From Zonotrichia leucophrys gambelii (Eukaryota > Chordata > Aves > Passeriformes > Passerellidae), in NCBI RefSeq assembly GCF_028769735.1, contig NC_088172.1, positions 89,114,451 to 89,178,450 on the forward strand: a stretch of DNA of 64,000 nucleotides, given 5' to 3'. Positions 9,769 to 20,534 of the stretch are shown here, one piece after another. Numbering within the stretch: position 1 is the stretch's first letter; the number at the start of each line of letters is the position of its first letter. The position numbers and the translations under genes are program-made. A model generated the notes under the pieces. It had not been told where the DNA came from. It saw only the letters and a list, made by a program, of their open reading frames with translations, and ran no database searches.

Positions 9769-9971
9769 GTAGCTATACCCCCCCCCCCGCCCCCTTTTCT
9801 CTGTCTTTTTCTCTCCCTTAATCCCCCCATCACATTTTGCTGTGGTCATTCAATGAAGGTATATTTGTTTTGATTATTACTGCAAATCCCCTGTGCCATG
9901 TCGGTTTTTTTCACCCTGAGATCAATCCACGAATCATCATGAAACCCATTCCTAAAAGACGGATCATGACA
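9769..9971 (+). repeat. Truncated 3' LTR of the outer ERV
   Basis: Matches 2900-3104 of the 5' LTR from GTAGCTATA onward, with a C/CT-rich tract, the CTCCCTTAATCCC block, the GTCATT(T/C)AAT region and the TGACA end. All upstream U3 is missing, and gag-like coding sequence abuts it directly. The AATAAA of the 5' LTR reads AATGAA here. Confidence 0.85.
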
Positions 9972-10082
9972 GCATGGCGCCATGCCATGCAGCCCTCAGG
10001 GAAAGAAACATCTCCTTTAAAGTTAGTACTTCATTGAGCTCATAGTGAAAGCCAATTTGTAATTGGCTTGCACTATGTAGTA

Positions 10083-10138
10083 ATTGTAGTAATTTAATGG
10101 TTGTTTAAAAATTGTAGTAATTTAATGGTTGTTTAAAA
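10083..10138. repeat. Perfect 28-bp tandem duplication
   Basis: Two identical head-to-tail copies of a 28-bp unit starting ATTGTAGTAATTTAATGG (10083-10110 and 10111-10138). It lies in AT-rich intergenic DNA 110 bp past the outer ERV. Confidence 0.9.
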
Positions 10139-12076
10139 ATGTAGTCAGAAATCCATTTGGAATTGGGATTTTTAAACTAATTTTATATCAATTTCTTTAA
10201 GCACTGTTGTAGTTTTCACTGGTAAAGCTAGTATTGTTGTTTATTTGCCTTGTGTTAGACAAGCCAGAATTTATGGGGGAATCTTAGTCTCTTTTACTGG
10301 ACTACCTGATGAAATTGAAAAAATTGTAGTTTTTTTGATCCATTGTATATATGACATTGCTTGTGTCTGGGAGACACTTAATACTGTGTGACATATCAGT
10401 AAATAAATAGGATACAAAAATTAAAACAGCCTTTCTGACACAGACTAAAAACTGATTAAATGCTAGGTTCTTAAGTATAATTACAAACTGGGAATCATTG
10501 CTAGAGTTGATTTGATTCTGCAGAGGTTCCAAAGGACTGGGGCCAAGAAATTATCTCTGTAAAATCTTGCTAATCCAGTACATCAATATAAACTCATTAC
10601 TAATAAAGTGAGTAGGTTAAAGAAGAAAGCCATAAAGTATAAAAGAGATTAGTGCCAAGTGATTGATTGGAAAGCTCCATGCACGTAAATTATGTGTATT
10701 TTGACCAAGTACAGTCATAAATATCTAGGTACAAAGATTGTTGGCCATGCAGGATACAATGACCCTTCCTGAAGAGCGCTCAGGGAAGGATGAGAGATCT
10801 TAGAGTCAGCATCAGCATTGCTGCACATCAGGAAGACTCGGCAGCATGCAGGCTGAATGAAATCCTCAACTGGTGAAGGACTGGGTACCCAGTAAGAATA
10901 GAATTGTGATGTAACATCCATTTAACACTGGCCTGACCTCTGCTGAAAAAATATCTGATGCAGCTCCAGTTCACAATTCAAGAAGTAAAAAGATTTATGT
11001 GAATGGTTGAAGGGATGGAAAATATGCCTTACAGGAAGACATTGAACGTAGTGTTAACTTTATGTCTTTATCATCACAATCTTAAAAGTCATCTGGAGAA
11101 AATAACAGTTCATCAGTTCCATGAAAAAATTCATATTAAGAGCAAAACCTAGAAGTCAGTGTAGGATTGATCAGCATTTTAAAGAAAGGCACAGATATAA
11201 CTTCTTACAAATTACTGTAAGCAGTCATTGGAACATTTCCCCAAAGGCTGTAATAAATCAGTCTTGATTGTTAATTCAATGTTTGTATGTTAAGGAAAAA
11301 AAAGGACTACAGAGCAGATGCAAGAATTAATGCCAATAAGCCTTTAGTTAATATAAAGTAATACGTTAGAAATCCCAGTGGTCCTGTCTAGTCTTAAACT
11401 TTTGTAGTCATCAACACAACGACTTTTTATTGAAATTGCTTGTTTTGGTGGAGTTTTCTCTTCTTGGTGTTTAGTTTTTACTTTTTAAATCGGCCTTTCC
11501 TAAACTGATCCTTCAAAAAAAAAACCAACTTATTTTTTAACATCACACAGACAAAGCCATGAAAGCTTGTCATTATAAGGTTTACAAGCTATAGACAGTG
11601 GGTGCTCGCTTGTTGACAATGTCCCTTTAATGGCACCAGCTTGCAGAGCAGTCCTGACAGGTGGCAGTTGGGGCTGTCGGAATATGCACAGAGAATGATT
11701 CAGTCACATCCCTCACCCAGACCTGTGCTATGATCTTCATTTCTGAATGTGTGCAGGATCTTGCCTTGCTGATAAGAGGGAGCGAGGAGGGCTGCTCCAT
11801 TGCCTTTGTTATTGGTGTTCCTCTTTCTGTGGCCTGGCACCAAAATAAAAAGAGGTGTGTCAACCCAGGGAAGACCTCTGGGAAAAGAAAAACCTATATA
11901 CAAGAATTCAAATCAGACAAAATGCCTTTCTCCTACTTTTATTTTCCTTTTGTTTCTGATACCGAGTAACAGCTGTGGATGGAAACCAGCATGGTCTCCG
12001 CTAGCTATCAAGTGAACACCAATAGGTATAACTGATCCAGGAGCTCAAAGGCCCCAAGTTACCTGGAAATGCTTTG
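10139..12076. other. Intergenic DNA, no gene seen
   Basis: AT-rich, with only short frames that lack splice support or known motifs. No repeat family was recognised. It ends at the ATAC target-site copy at 12077-12080. Confidence 0.5.
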
Positions 12077-12080
12077 ATAC

Positions 12081-12925
12081 TGTTATGAATAAGAAGCTTG
12101 ACTAGGCCAATATTCAAGCAGCAATCAATTTATTATTTGATATGGTAAAGTATGAGCAATACAGCGCCGGGTACAGTGGGGGAAGTTTTCCCTCCAACTG
12201 TACACCGATAATTGAGGGTTACAGGTATTTATAGGGGTACTCATCAGGTTTTTTTTCAGCAGTTTCTATTTCCAATTTTTTGCTCATCAGCAATTTTTAT
12301 TCCAAATTATTACATCACAATTCTATACACTATTGTGATTTTAATTTCTCAGGATGTATCTCAAAGGAGTATCCCCAGATGGTGACGATCCAGTTTCCGA
12401 AAGAAGAAAGATAACTCTAATCTGGTGGGGTCCAGCTCCCCAGATGTGTGTCCACCTTTTAATTGCAGACACTATAAATCTCATAACAGTGATGTCCAGC
12501 TTCCCTTTGGTTGAAACCATAAACCCTTGAGGTGATGTTCATCTTCCTTTCTCAAGCTGTTTTTCTCTGCGTCAATAAGGCGTGAGATAAGCATATTTCC
12601 TTTATATATATTCCAAAGCTATAGTTTCAAGGATACAAGTAATATTCTAAAATTATTCTTCAAAAGGTTATTATTGCAGAACTCTTTATGGGTTAAATGC
12701 AGGCAAAAAGCAACATCTTTAACACTTTAATTCCAATGCTTCTAAATCAACTAGGGTTAATTTGCAAACAACAGATAGGTTCAAAGGCCTTTTTCCATGC
12801 TGTATTCTCCTCAGTTATTATTAGAATTCACAGCTCTCCCATTGTCGGGGTCCACACATTTCGCATTCACAACTACACACATCGCCTGTTTGTACCTGAC
12901 ACAAAACACAACTTTGTATTTCACA
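12081..12925 (-). mobile_element. Solo LTR with 4-bp TSD ATAC
   Basis: 845 bp with TGTTATG...TTTCACA ends, flanked by ATAC on both sides (12077-12080 and 12926-12929). On the - strand a TATA-type box (CTATAAAT, 12227-12234) precedes an AATAAA signal (12129-12134) by about 95 bases, which fixes the orientation. A 4-bp duplication is usual for gammaretrovirus-like (class I) ERVs, unlike the 5-bp duplications of the other LTRs here. No internal sequence remains, so it probably formed by LTR-LTR recombination. Confidence 0.8.
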
Positions 12926-12929
12926 ATAC

Positions 12930-14100
12930 TGGAAACATATTGTAAGGAGAGGCATTGCTGACTATTAAGGAAAACAAACAACTAGGTTTAAAGAAATAAT
13001 ATATAAAGTTGTTCTTAGTAACTGCCTCTTCTTTGATCAAGCATCTAAAAGATGAATTCTACCAACACTAATACTAATCTCTTTATGAGACTGCAAAGTT
13101 GTTTTCCTTCTCGACTGTGCCATTTCTCATGGTTTACCTTTCCTTCAAGTTTGATTTTTTTTCAACATCAGTCATTCATTTACAACACTTCTGTTTATGT
13201 AACTGGGCTTTGGATTTATCTTCAAGTTGTCATTTCCTTTCTGTTTGAATAGGGATTTCTTTTATCCAGAGGAAGGAAATCAATAATTTGTCATGACAAA
13301 CCAATTCTCATTTGGATTCACAATGATGCAGTCAGCTCTTCTGTTGTTTTCTAAAGCATTTTAGGATAATGGAAGAAGAGCCTTGTTTCTGATTTTTGAT
13401 GTTTTCCTTTGTTTTCCCTGATTTATTTAACATCTGTACTCCAATTGACCATTTGCAGGACAGATTACAGTAAAGCTATAATTTGTTTGTTTTAAAGAAG
13501 ATTGTGCTTTCTGTGTCCTAAGTATTTCCCAGGGGATCATTCAGGGACCCATCCATCAAAGGATTGACCTTTGGTATGACAAATTAACAGATGTATCTGC
13601 AGGAAAAAGCTAAACTATACTTTGCCATAAACTTGCATAATCTGTACTTTTCCTTTCCAATCATAGCAGATGGCAGATTACTTACAGAACTGAGCTCCCA
13701 TTCTTTTTAGGTGCTGCTACCTCTGCAATCCCACCCGTGCACAGAACATTCTCAATGCTTGTCTGTCTCAGCACAGGGAAGGCTCAGGTACTTTCCTGCC
13801 AGTCATCGCCTGAAAAATGTTTGGGGATTGCTCAGGGAGCCTGGACACCTTTGTGTTCTTGAGCATCCTGGCAGTATAGACTGGGAGCCAGTGAGGAGCC
13901 CTCAGCCTGGGCCTAAGGTTTTCCCCTGTCATTGCACTATCACTGCTTAACTACGTCCCTGTCCCTTTGCTTTTGTAAAAAAGGGGCTACAGGACAGGTT
14001 GCAGAGGGCCCTGTGAGCAGCTGGTGCAGGGTTCTGGCTAGTATGGTAGGTCTGGGGTAACTCCAGATATTTTGTGTTCCTGGGTCGAAGAGAGAAGCTG
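12930..14100. other. Intergenic DNA upstream of the convertase CpG island
   Basis: Mixed-composition DNA without recognisable coding or repeat content. It becomes GC-richer from about 13700 toward the island. Confidence 0.5.
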
Positions 14101-14900
14101 GGCGCCAGTCCCGGCGGATGAGGGTCTTGCCAAAGTCTTTCGTTCTCCAGTCCCTACAGCCACGCGCGTATGAGCTCCAGGTTCGGAGCCTCCCCTCGGC
14201 GACCTTCCCGCTCAGCAGGAACAGCCGGTGAAGTCCAGACTCGGCTGGGCTCGGCTGGAGCTAGGAGGGGGCTAGCGTGCGCCGCGCGGGTGCAATCGGG
14301 GGCGCGGCTTTGCAGGGGCAGGACTGTGGAAGGTGGGAGTGAAGCGTGGGTGGGGTGCTGGGAAGGCGTGCCGAGCGTTCCGGGAGCCGCGAGCTGGGAG
14401 GGAAGGGGGGCCGAGGCGATCCTCCCCTCCATGATTGGCAGCGCGGCGCGTCCCCCCCCCTCCCCGCTCGGTTGATGCTGCCCCTCGGCCGCGGTGGAAC
14501 GCGCATCCACACCGCCCGGCCGGCTCTTCCGCGCTGCTCTCCTCTTGCCTCTGCTGCGCTCATTTGTTTTAATTTTTTTTTCGTCCTCCTCCCCTCCCAT
14601 CTTTTGGGCGCTTCCCCTCTCGCCCGCCCGCCCGGCGGGCTACCTCCGCGGGTGCGCAGCGCGGGGCCATGCCTCCGGGGCCGCCGCTGCTTCGGGGCTC
14701 CCTCCTCCTCCTCTTTCTCCTGCACTTCCTCGGCCCCCCGGCCAGTGGTGCCGTCTACAGCAACCATTTCTTGGTGGAGCTGCACGACGGGGGCCAGGCG
14801 GAGGCCGAGCGGGTAGCGGCGGAGCACGGCTTCGGTGGGGTGCGGAAGGTAAGCCCCCCGCGCAGGGTGGGAGCTCTGTGGTGCCCTTCACGTTGGACTC
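14100..14900 (+). promoter_or_regulatory. CpG island promoter of the PCSK2-like gene
   Basis: A sharp rise in G+C and CpG density around the first coding exon, with runs such as GCGCGGCGCG, in an otherwise AT-rich window. An inverted CCAAT box (ATTGG, 14434-14438) lies about 230 bases before the start codon, with C-rich Sp1-like tracts nearby (about 14450-14465). No convincing TATA box is seen at a suitable distance, so initiation is probably dispersed. The transcription start cannot be placed. Confidence 0.75.
14669..14848 (+). CDS. PCSK2-like proprotein convertase, coding exon 1 (partial gene)
   Basis: Sixty codons from ATG at 14669 (G at -3) to AAG at 14848, followed by GTAAGC. Residues 1-27 form a signal peptide with a Leu-rich core (SLLLLFLLHFLG) and a small-residue end (PASG). 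Residues 31-60 are the start of the prosegment: SNHFLVELHDGG and AAEHGFGGVRK closely resemble PC2 (PCSK2) and not furin, PCSK1, PCSK4 or PCSK5 as I remember them. Proprotein convertases are subtilisin-like serine proteases that cleave prohormones at dibasic sites. The prosegment helps fold and inhibit the enzyme in the secretory pathway. Length and exon end agree with human PCSK2 exon 1 plus one inserted Gly. The open frame continues past the donor to 15019, but that is intron. No catalytic residue lies here. Confidence 0.88.
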
Positions 14901-17900
14901 AGGGCATGCAGTTTCGTGTCGTGGGCATGCCGGCTGCGCAGGGGTGGCCCTGGCGCGGTTCTGGCCGCCCCTCACCTGCGGGAAGGGATTCCTGCTTCTC
15001 GAGAGGCTTTGAGGAATAGCGGTGCCAAGAGCAATTGCAAGTGCTCTTCGACATTGGCCCAGCAGGGTGGTTATCTTGGAGGGAGAGCGGAGTTTCCCAC
15101 ATGGTGACTCCGTGCCTTTTGACTTACTACGTAAACATCCTGCCCTGGAGAAGCTCCCATCCTGCGGGGCTGAGGCTGCCACCTGGGGCTTCCCGAACGC
15201 CCCTGGAAGGGCTCGGAGCACCTGCGGGAAAAGGAAAGACTCATCTCCATGGAGAAGCCTGCACACAATTTTAATAGAAGATTTCATAGGGGTTTTGATA
15301 CTCAATTTTTAATGCTGGTGGGCTTCTTTATACTCCGGTTATTCTCCTAGAGAAATAGGATGACCCCATGATAAGTGTGGATGTTTTTCACTAAAAATGT
15401 AAGTTGGGAAACTTCAGTTGCCATTGGACGTTGTTTTTGCTCCTGAGGTTCTAGGAAATCAAGTGTAGCCAGAATGTCAGGTCCCCTCCTTGCTCCCAGA
15501 GCATCCACCTGTGTTAGAAATCTCTCCCATTCAAGTAATAATTAGACCTCTAAATATTTTAGGGTACAGTAAGACCTTGTGTGAAAACAGGGAGAGGCTG
15601 GTAGAGCGCCCTGGTCGTTACAATTCTTGGCACACTTGCTTAGAGGGATGCGAAAGGAAAGCGTGCTGTGAGTATTGCTGCTGCTTGTTTGGTTTTTTTA
15701 TTTTCCTGGGAGTTATACAATGACAGCCTGGTCCTGCATCCAAGGAAATGAATGATAATACCACCCTGAATTTGAATGAGTGAAATGGCTTTAAGCCTTG
15801 ATTTAAAAATTAAAATTAAAAAAACATATCAAGTGAGACTCCCTCCCTCAGGTTGCCTCATTTTAACTCCAGTGGGAGCTTATTAGAGAAATGAGGACAA
15901 GATTATTGTTGGTGTGACCACAGCTAATTCCTGCTCTGATAAGATGCTTTTGTTTTAGGCACACAGACTTGTGATAGTGACAACTGCTGATCCATTTGGG
16001 AAAGGATTCATTGTGTGCATTAGGTTTTGTTATATGAGATTTAGATAGCTTTTTGGTTAACAGTTTTCCTTTTCTAGTCTCTTCCTGATTGTGCTCCCTT
16101 CATCCTCTCCTGGGGTTATCTGACTGATAAGGCCCTATGAGGATAGAAGGGTATGTTCCTGCCTAGATCAATTTGTTATGACTTTTGCTAGATGTTTTCA
16201 AATGATCCTGTGGTCCAAGTGGGGAAGAGACAGGAAGAGAAAGAGGATTTTGTAGGATGGAGAAATGCAGCTTCTGGACTGTTCGAATCCTCTCCCCTCT
16301 ACCATGCTTGTGCCCAGGACGCCTCAGCCTCATTAGGAGACATACAGCTTCTACATGGAAATCAGCCTTGTAGCTCACGTGAGCTGGAGGGAAGTCCCTT
16401 GAGTGTGCAAGAGGAGAGAGAGTACCTGTTTTCCAGGAGTCACTATGGGGACGCTGTGGACACGGGTGTTTCTAGGAATGAAGCGGAGCAAAACCATAGT
16501 GTGATGTGTGTGTGTGCTCATGGCGTGGGGCAGCAGGTAACTGCAGTGGGTCCTGTACTCAGCACATACTGTCTGAAGTTTTCTGGTTATACTATGCCAA
16601 TCCCTGAAACACCGGTAAGCTTGCCACCCCTCCTCCCCAGCTGTAAGAGGAAATAGCACTCTGCTTTCTGCAAGGCAGTAATTTTAGGGAAGGGGAAAAG
16701 TTGGTAGGGTTTGGGTGTGTTGGAGGATAATCCGTGAGAGGTTGATAGCAATCTCTATTAACAGGGTTTGGGTGGTGATAATTGGCTGCCAGTAGAAGCA
16801 TGTATCATTTATGCCAGTGGCTCTTCAGTTCTCTTCAGCTGAGGAATCTCCTCTCTGCTTTGCTATTGTCAGGCTTGTCTAGCAGTCTACAGTCTGCAGA
16901 CAGCTTTCATGGTGATATTGACAGTGCAGGAAGTTGAACGTGGCCATGTAGAGAAGGGCAGAGCTGTTAGTGGGAAGCTCTCGAGGGAAACTACTATGTG
17001 TAGATATGCTGTCTAATGAAATTTTCAAAAAATACCAGCACACTCCCCACTCCCAAATTACATCACAAAGAGAAGTGGTCTTTTAGCTACTTCAATGACA
17101 CATGCTGTTAGGATGATATATTGAGTTACTTACTTAAAACAAATCCAGTTAACTTTGCCCATATTGGAGAGGAGCCATGGTCTGAAAATAATCACCTTTG
17201 TTTCAGTGCAGTGTAGGAACACAAGAGCAGATTCTTCTTTTTTAATGTATGTGAATTTAAGTTTCATATGAGAAAGATTCCTTTTGTGCCTTTAGGGTAT
17301 CACAGATCTCTTTTAACATGATTTTATAGGAGCTGGTTTTTAAATTATGTATTTTTAGTGCATTTTTTCCCCCCAATAACAAGGAATCTCTGAGCAAGTG
17401 CATACTACATTTACTTAACAGCAGATTTCTGTAAAAATACATGAGAAAGCATTGCCTTTAAGATTAATATTATGGACTGCATGATGTGCTTTCTAATTGA
17501 TTCTTTGGCCATGCTCCCTACCATCATTTTGAAACCCCTACAAGATGTCAGGTAGGCTAAATGTGCTTTAAATTCATGGTTGGTAAGTTGATTGAGAAGG
17601 GCTTGGTACTTAGATAAATGCTTTGGTGCTTTTGTTTAGGTCTAGGGTCCTAACGTGTCAAAAAGAGTAGTCAGTTTTTCTTTAATCTTCCCTGAATTAA
17701 TCCTGAATACAGACGTCTTTCTAATGCTGATTGTGCGCTTTGATTCTTATTTTAATATTTGCAAATTTTCAGTCCATTTTTACCTGCTAAAATTGATTCT
17801 GTGTATTTCTGGTGAAAGAGATGCTGGGATAAAACATACATTTTCTTAAAATGGTTAATCTTACCATCTCTGAGCATTCAGGAATTGTGAGAGTGCCCCC

Positions 17901-19804
17901 CTAATATTGTAAGAACTGCAAAAAGAACAAGTTTTTGGTTTTGATTGATTTTGCCCCATTTGATTTATTTGCCTGTTGGCGTGGTTGTCACCAGAATACG
18001 TTTCTTAATGCAGGCTGAAAAAAGCTGCTTTCTGATCTTGGCTTGCAATTTTCAATTAATTTCTAGCAAGGAGAGGTGGAAGATGCATTTAGAAAGGTCT
18101 TCTCTTTGGAGATCAGAGTTTAGGCATCTCTTTCCATTTCATCAACAACAGCGAGACTGAGAGAGTCCACAAAATGCCAACATAACTAAAAGGCTAAATA
18201 TTTTACATTGGCGTTTTAACAGGGTTTTAAACAGCTAGTGGCCCCAGATTTTAAAATAAGAACCAAACATGGATTTGAAAACATGGAGAATTTTGTTTAT
18301 GTTGCCTAAAGCTGTTCTTTTTTTACCTTGTATCACCTGATTCCTTATCCCTCTAAATCTTGCAAAACTCAGTCTTACCTGTCCCAGCTGTGACTGCTTT
18401 GCTTGCTGTTTTTTGCTTAGGAGGCTGCTTGTTGAGGACCAGGCTTTGTGAAACCAACCAGTAATTTCTTGATTAAACGCTGCAAGCGTTCAGGTTTTCT
18501 TGTTTTGCTTTTTTTTCTCTTTTTTCTTTACCTTGCATAAATACAGACTTATCCAAAGCAAAATTAACAGATAAAGAAGCTATATTTCTTACTGCAGCAC
18601 AACCCACTTCCCTGCATTTAGGCAGGGAGCCTGTGAGGTGGGAGTTGATGTGGTGTAGAAGGCAGACCAAGAGGCAGAATAATGAGTTCACAGCCTTGAG
18701 AGCACTTTGCTGGGATTTCTGTCTGAGATCCTGAACATTTCATCCTGGGATGCACATACTAAAACCTTAAAATGTCCTCCTGTGCAGATCAACCTCTAAA
18801 CGTGGAAAATAGATGTTTGCTTCTTTTTTTTTTTTTTTAATACTTTAATATTTTGTGTTTTGCCTTCGATGCGTAAACAGCTCCAGGAGCAATCACTAAC
18901 TAACCTGGAACAAACAAAAAAAAATTCCTGTTACTTAAATGTAATCAACTATGCGCATGAAAGCTGTAAATTATCAAGAAGATCTGTAAATCACAGACTC
19001 AAGCACATCCCTAACCCAGTTTCTGTAAAGCTCCTTCTCTACTAGACACTCAGACTGTTTGCTGGTGGTGAGTGTTCTCTTTGAACTATGAAATAACTAC
19101 CTTGTCAGATTTTACACTTGTTTGAGTGTAAAACAATAGGGTTAGTCTCCCCTACTGTAGATCCCCGCTGTAACTGCTTCATTACTGTTTTGAATATGTG
19201 CTGTAGTTGTTTCTCAGCAAAACGTGCAGATTAAACCTTACCTTTACAGATTTTTGGGGTTTTTTTTCTGAACTACAGCTCAATCAACAGAGTTATGGAA
19301 TTCTCTCAGTTTATAAAGCTGCCTGCATTTTTAATTTTATATATTCCATATTGTTTGGACCCATTTGCAAAACAGAACATGTGGTAGAGACCCAGCAACT
19401 GCATCACAAGTGCAGTTCTTTTTACACTTTTTTTTTTATGCTGCAGCCCAATAGGGAAATATGCAATTATTGGTTGTCATTTACAATATATTTAGTTTTG
19501 CCAGTGTCAAGGAGAAAACCTGTAGGAAGTGGACAGCATTCCCTGAATGCTGTGATCCCAGCATACCGGAGCATGTTGTGTACTAATCGATCTGCTGCCA
19601 TCTAGCCCAGAGTGCTGGGCATGCTTGGCATTTGTTTATTAGCAGGCAAATGGTCCCAGCAGACTGGGTCTGCTGCTTGTCTCCTTCAGAAAAGGACAGA
19701 GGTGTTTGAATTTTTGTTATCTTTTTGGAAATCCAACTGTTGTGTGAAGGTGAAAGATAGCCTTTTATCTTCTTCACATAACATGCCAGATGACAAGATA
19801 TAAG

Positions 19805-20534
19805 TGTTGGGGAGGATGAAACAAGAAAGCCTTTTAAATATGACTGCCTGGCAAAAGATTTTGAGAATATAGAAACTATAAGCGAGATTGAAATGAAAGC
19901 AACCTTTGAGATACCTTAGTTGAGACCAGTTGAATGTAATCCCCCCTGGAGGAAACAATTCCCTCTGCAAGCAGGCAGGCCTAAGAGTCAGAGCAGGCCT
20001 TGCAGCTTGGCAGACGGGGCCCAAAGAATAAGATCTAGGGTTTAACACGTAAACATAGTATGGTAATGTAGTAATTCTTATAGGTTGTGTGGAAATGTTA
20101 GAAGATATGCATGCTGTAGTAGATTGGTTAATGAGAATCTGCATATTCAACACTAAAGATGATTTATTGTGTTGTAACGGGAGCTTTGCTCTCTTTTCGC
20201 TCTTTTTTGGCGCTTTCTTATCTGTCTTCTCCCTTATCTCTTTGCTCGCTCTTGCGCTCCTCTTCATGCCCTTTTCTTTCTTTGTCTCTTTGTCTTCCCT
20301 CTGCACTTCTTCACCCACTCCTTTCTACATGCTCTCCGCTCTTAAACTTTTGCCGTTGACTCTCTTACACTTTAAGCCTCTCTTCTCTTGGCCCTGCTCC
20401 GAGCTGCAGCTGGCAGCTCACAACAGGGCCCTGCACCCACGCCCTTTGTAATAAACTACAAGTTATACGACTTAGCTTCAAAGAGATCTCATCTCCGTCC
20501 ATCCCTACCATGCGTGACCCCCGTCACACCTACA
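19805..20534 (+). mobile_element. Solo LTR, ERVK-like, with TSD ATAAG
   Basis: 730 bp starting TGTTGGGGAGGATGAAAC and ending CACACCTACA, flanked by ATAAG (19800-19804 and 20535-20539). An AATAAA signal at 20450-20455 fixes the + orientation, followed by a U5-like stretch with ATGCGTGACCCCCGTCAC. A CT-rich tract with several GCTC blocks (20185-20400) precedes it. The start and end resemble betaretrovirus-like (ERVK) LTRs of birds as I remember them. That class usually makes 6-bp duplications; only five bases match here. Confidence 0.82.

Larger units (their letters stand above)
2213..9971 (+). mobile_element. Old, deleted ERV (outer element) with TSD GCATG
   Basis: An LTR retrotransposon read on the + strand. 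It starts TGTGAGAG at 2213 and ends TGACA at 9971, and the pentamer GCATG flanks it on both sides (2208-2212 and 9972-9976). A 5-bp duplication is typical of ERVL-like and some other ERV classes. It has a complete 5' LTR, a leader, gag-like coding sequence and only the last 203 bp of a 3' LTR. Pol, env and the 3' U3 are missing. The shared LTR parts (2900-3104 and 9769-9971) differ at many sites and by indels, so the insertion is old. A younger - strand ERV at 3742-8852 interrupts its gag-like frame, so the original element is only about 2.6 kb. Confidence 0.85.

Noticed and set aside
14849..15019. Open frame continuing from exon 1 for 56 more codons
   Set aside because: A strong donor (GTAAGC) sits at the position where PC2 exon 1 ends, and exon 2 resumes the family match in phase. 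The extension has no similarity to the family.
14154..15305. Long - strand frames (148-221 codons) in the CpG island
   Set aside because: They are Arg/Pro/Gly-rich shadows typical of GC-rich promoter DNA. They overlap exon 1 antisense and show no motif.
19686..20451. 210-codon - strand and 120-codon + strand frames
   Set aside because: Most of both lie in the solo LTR at 19805-20534. The CT-rich tract lowers stop density and no motif is present.
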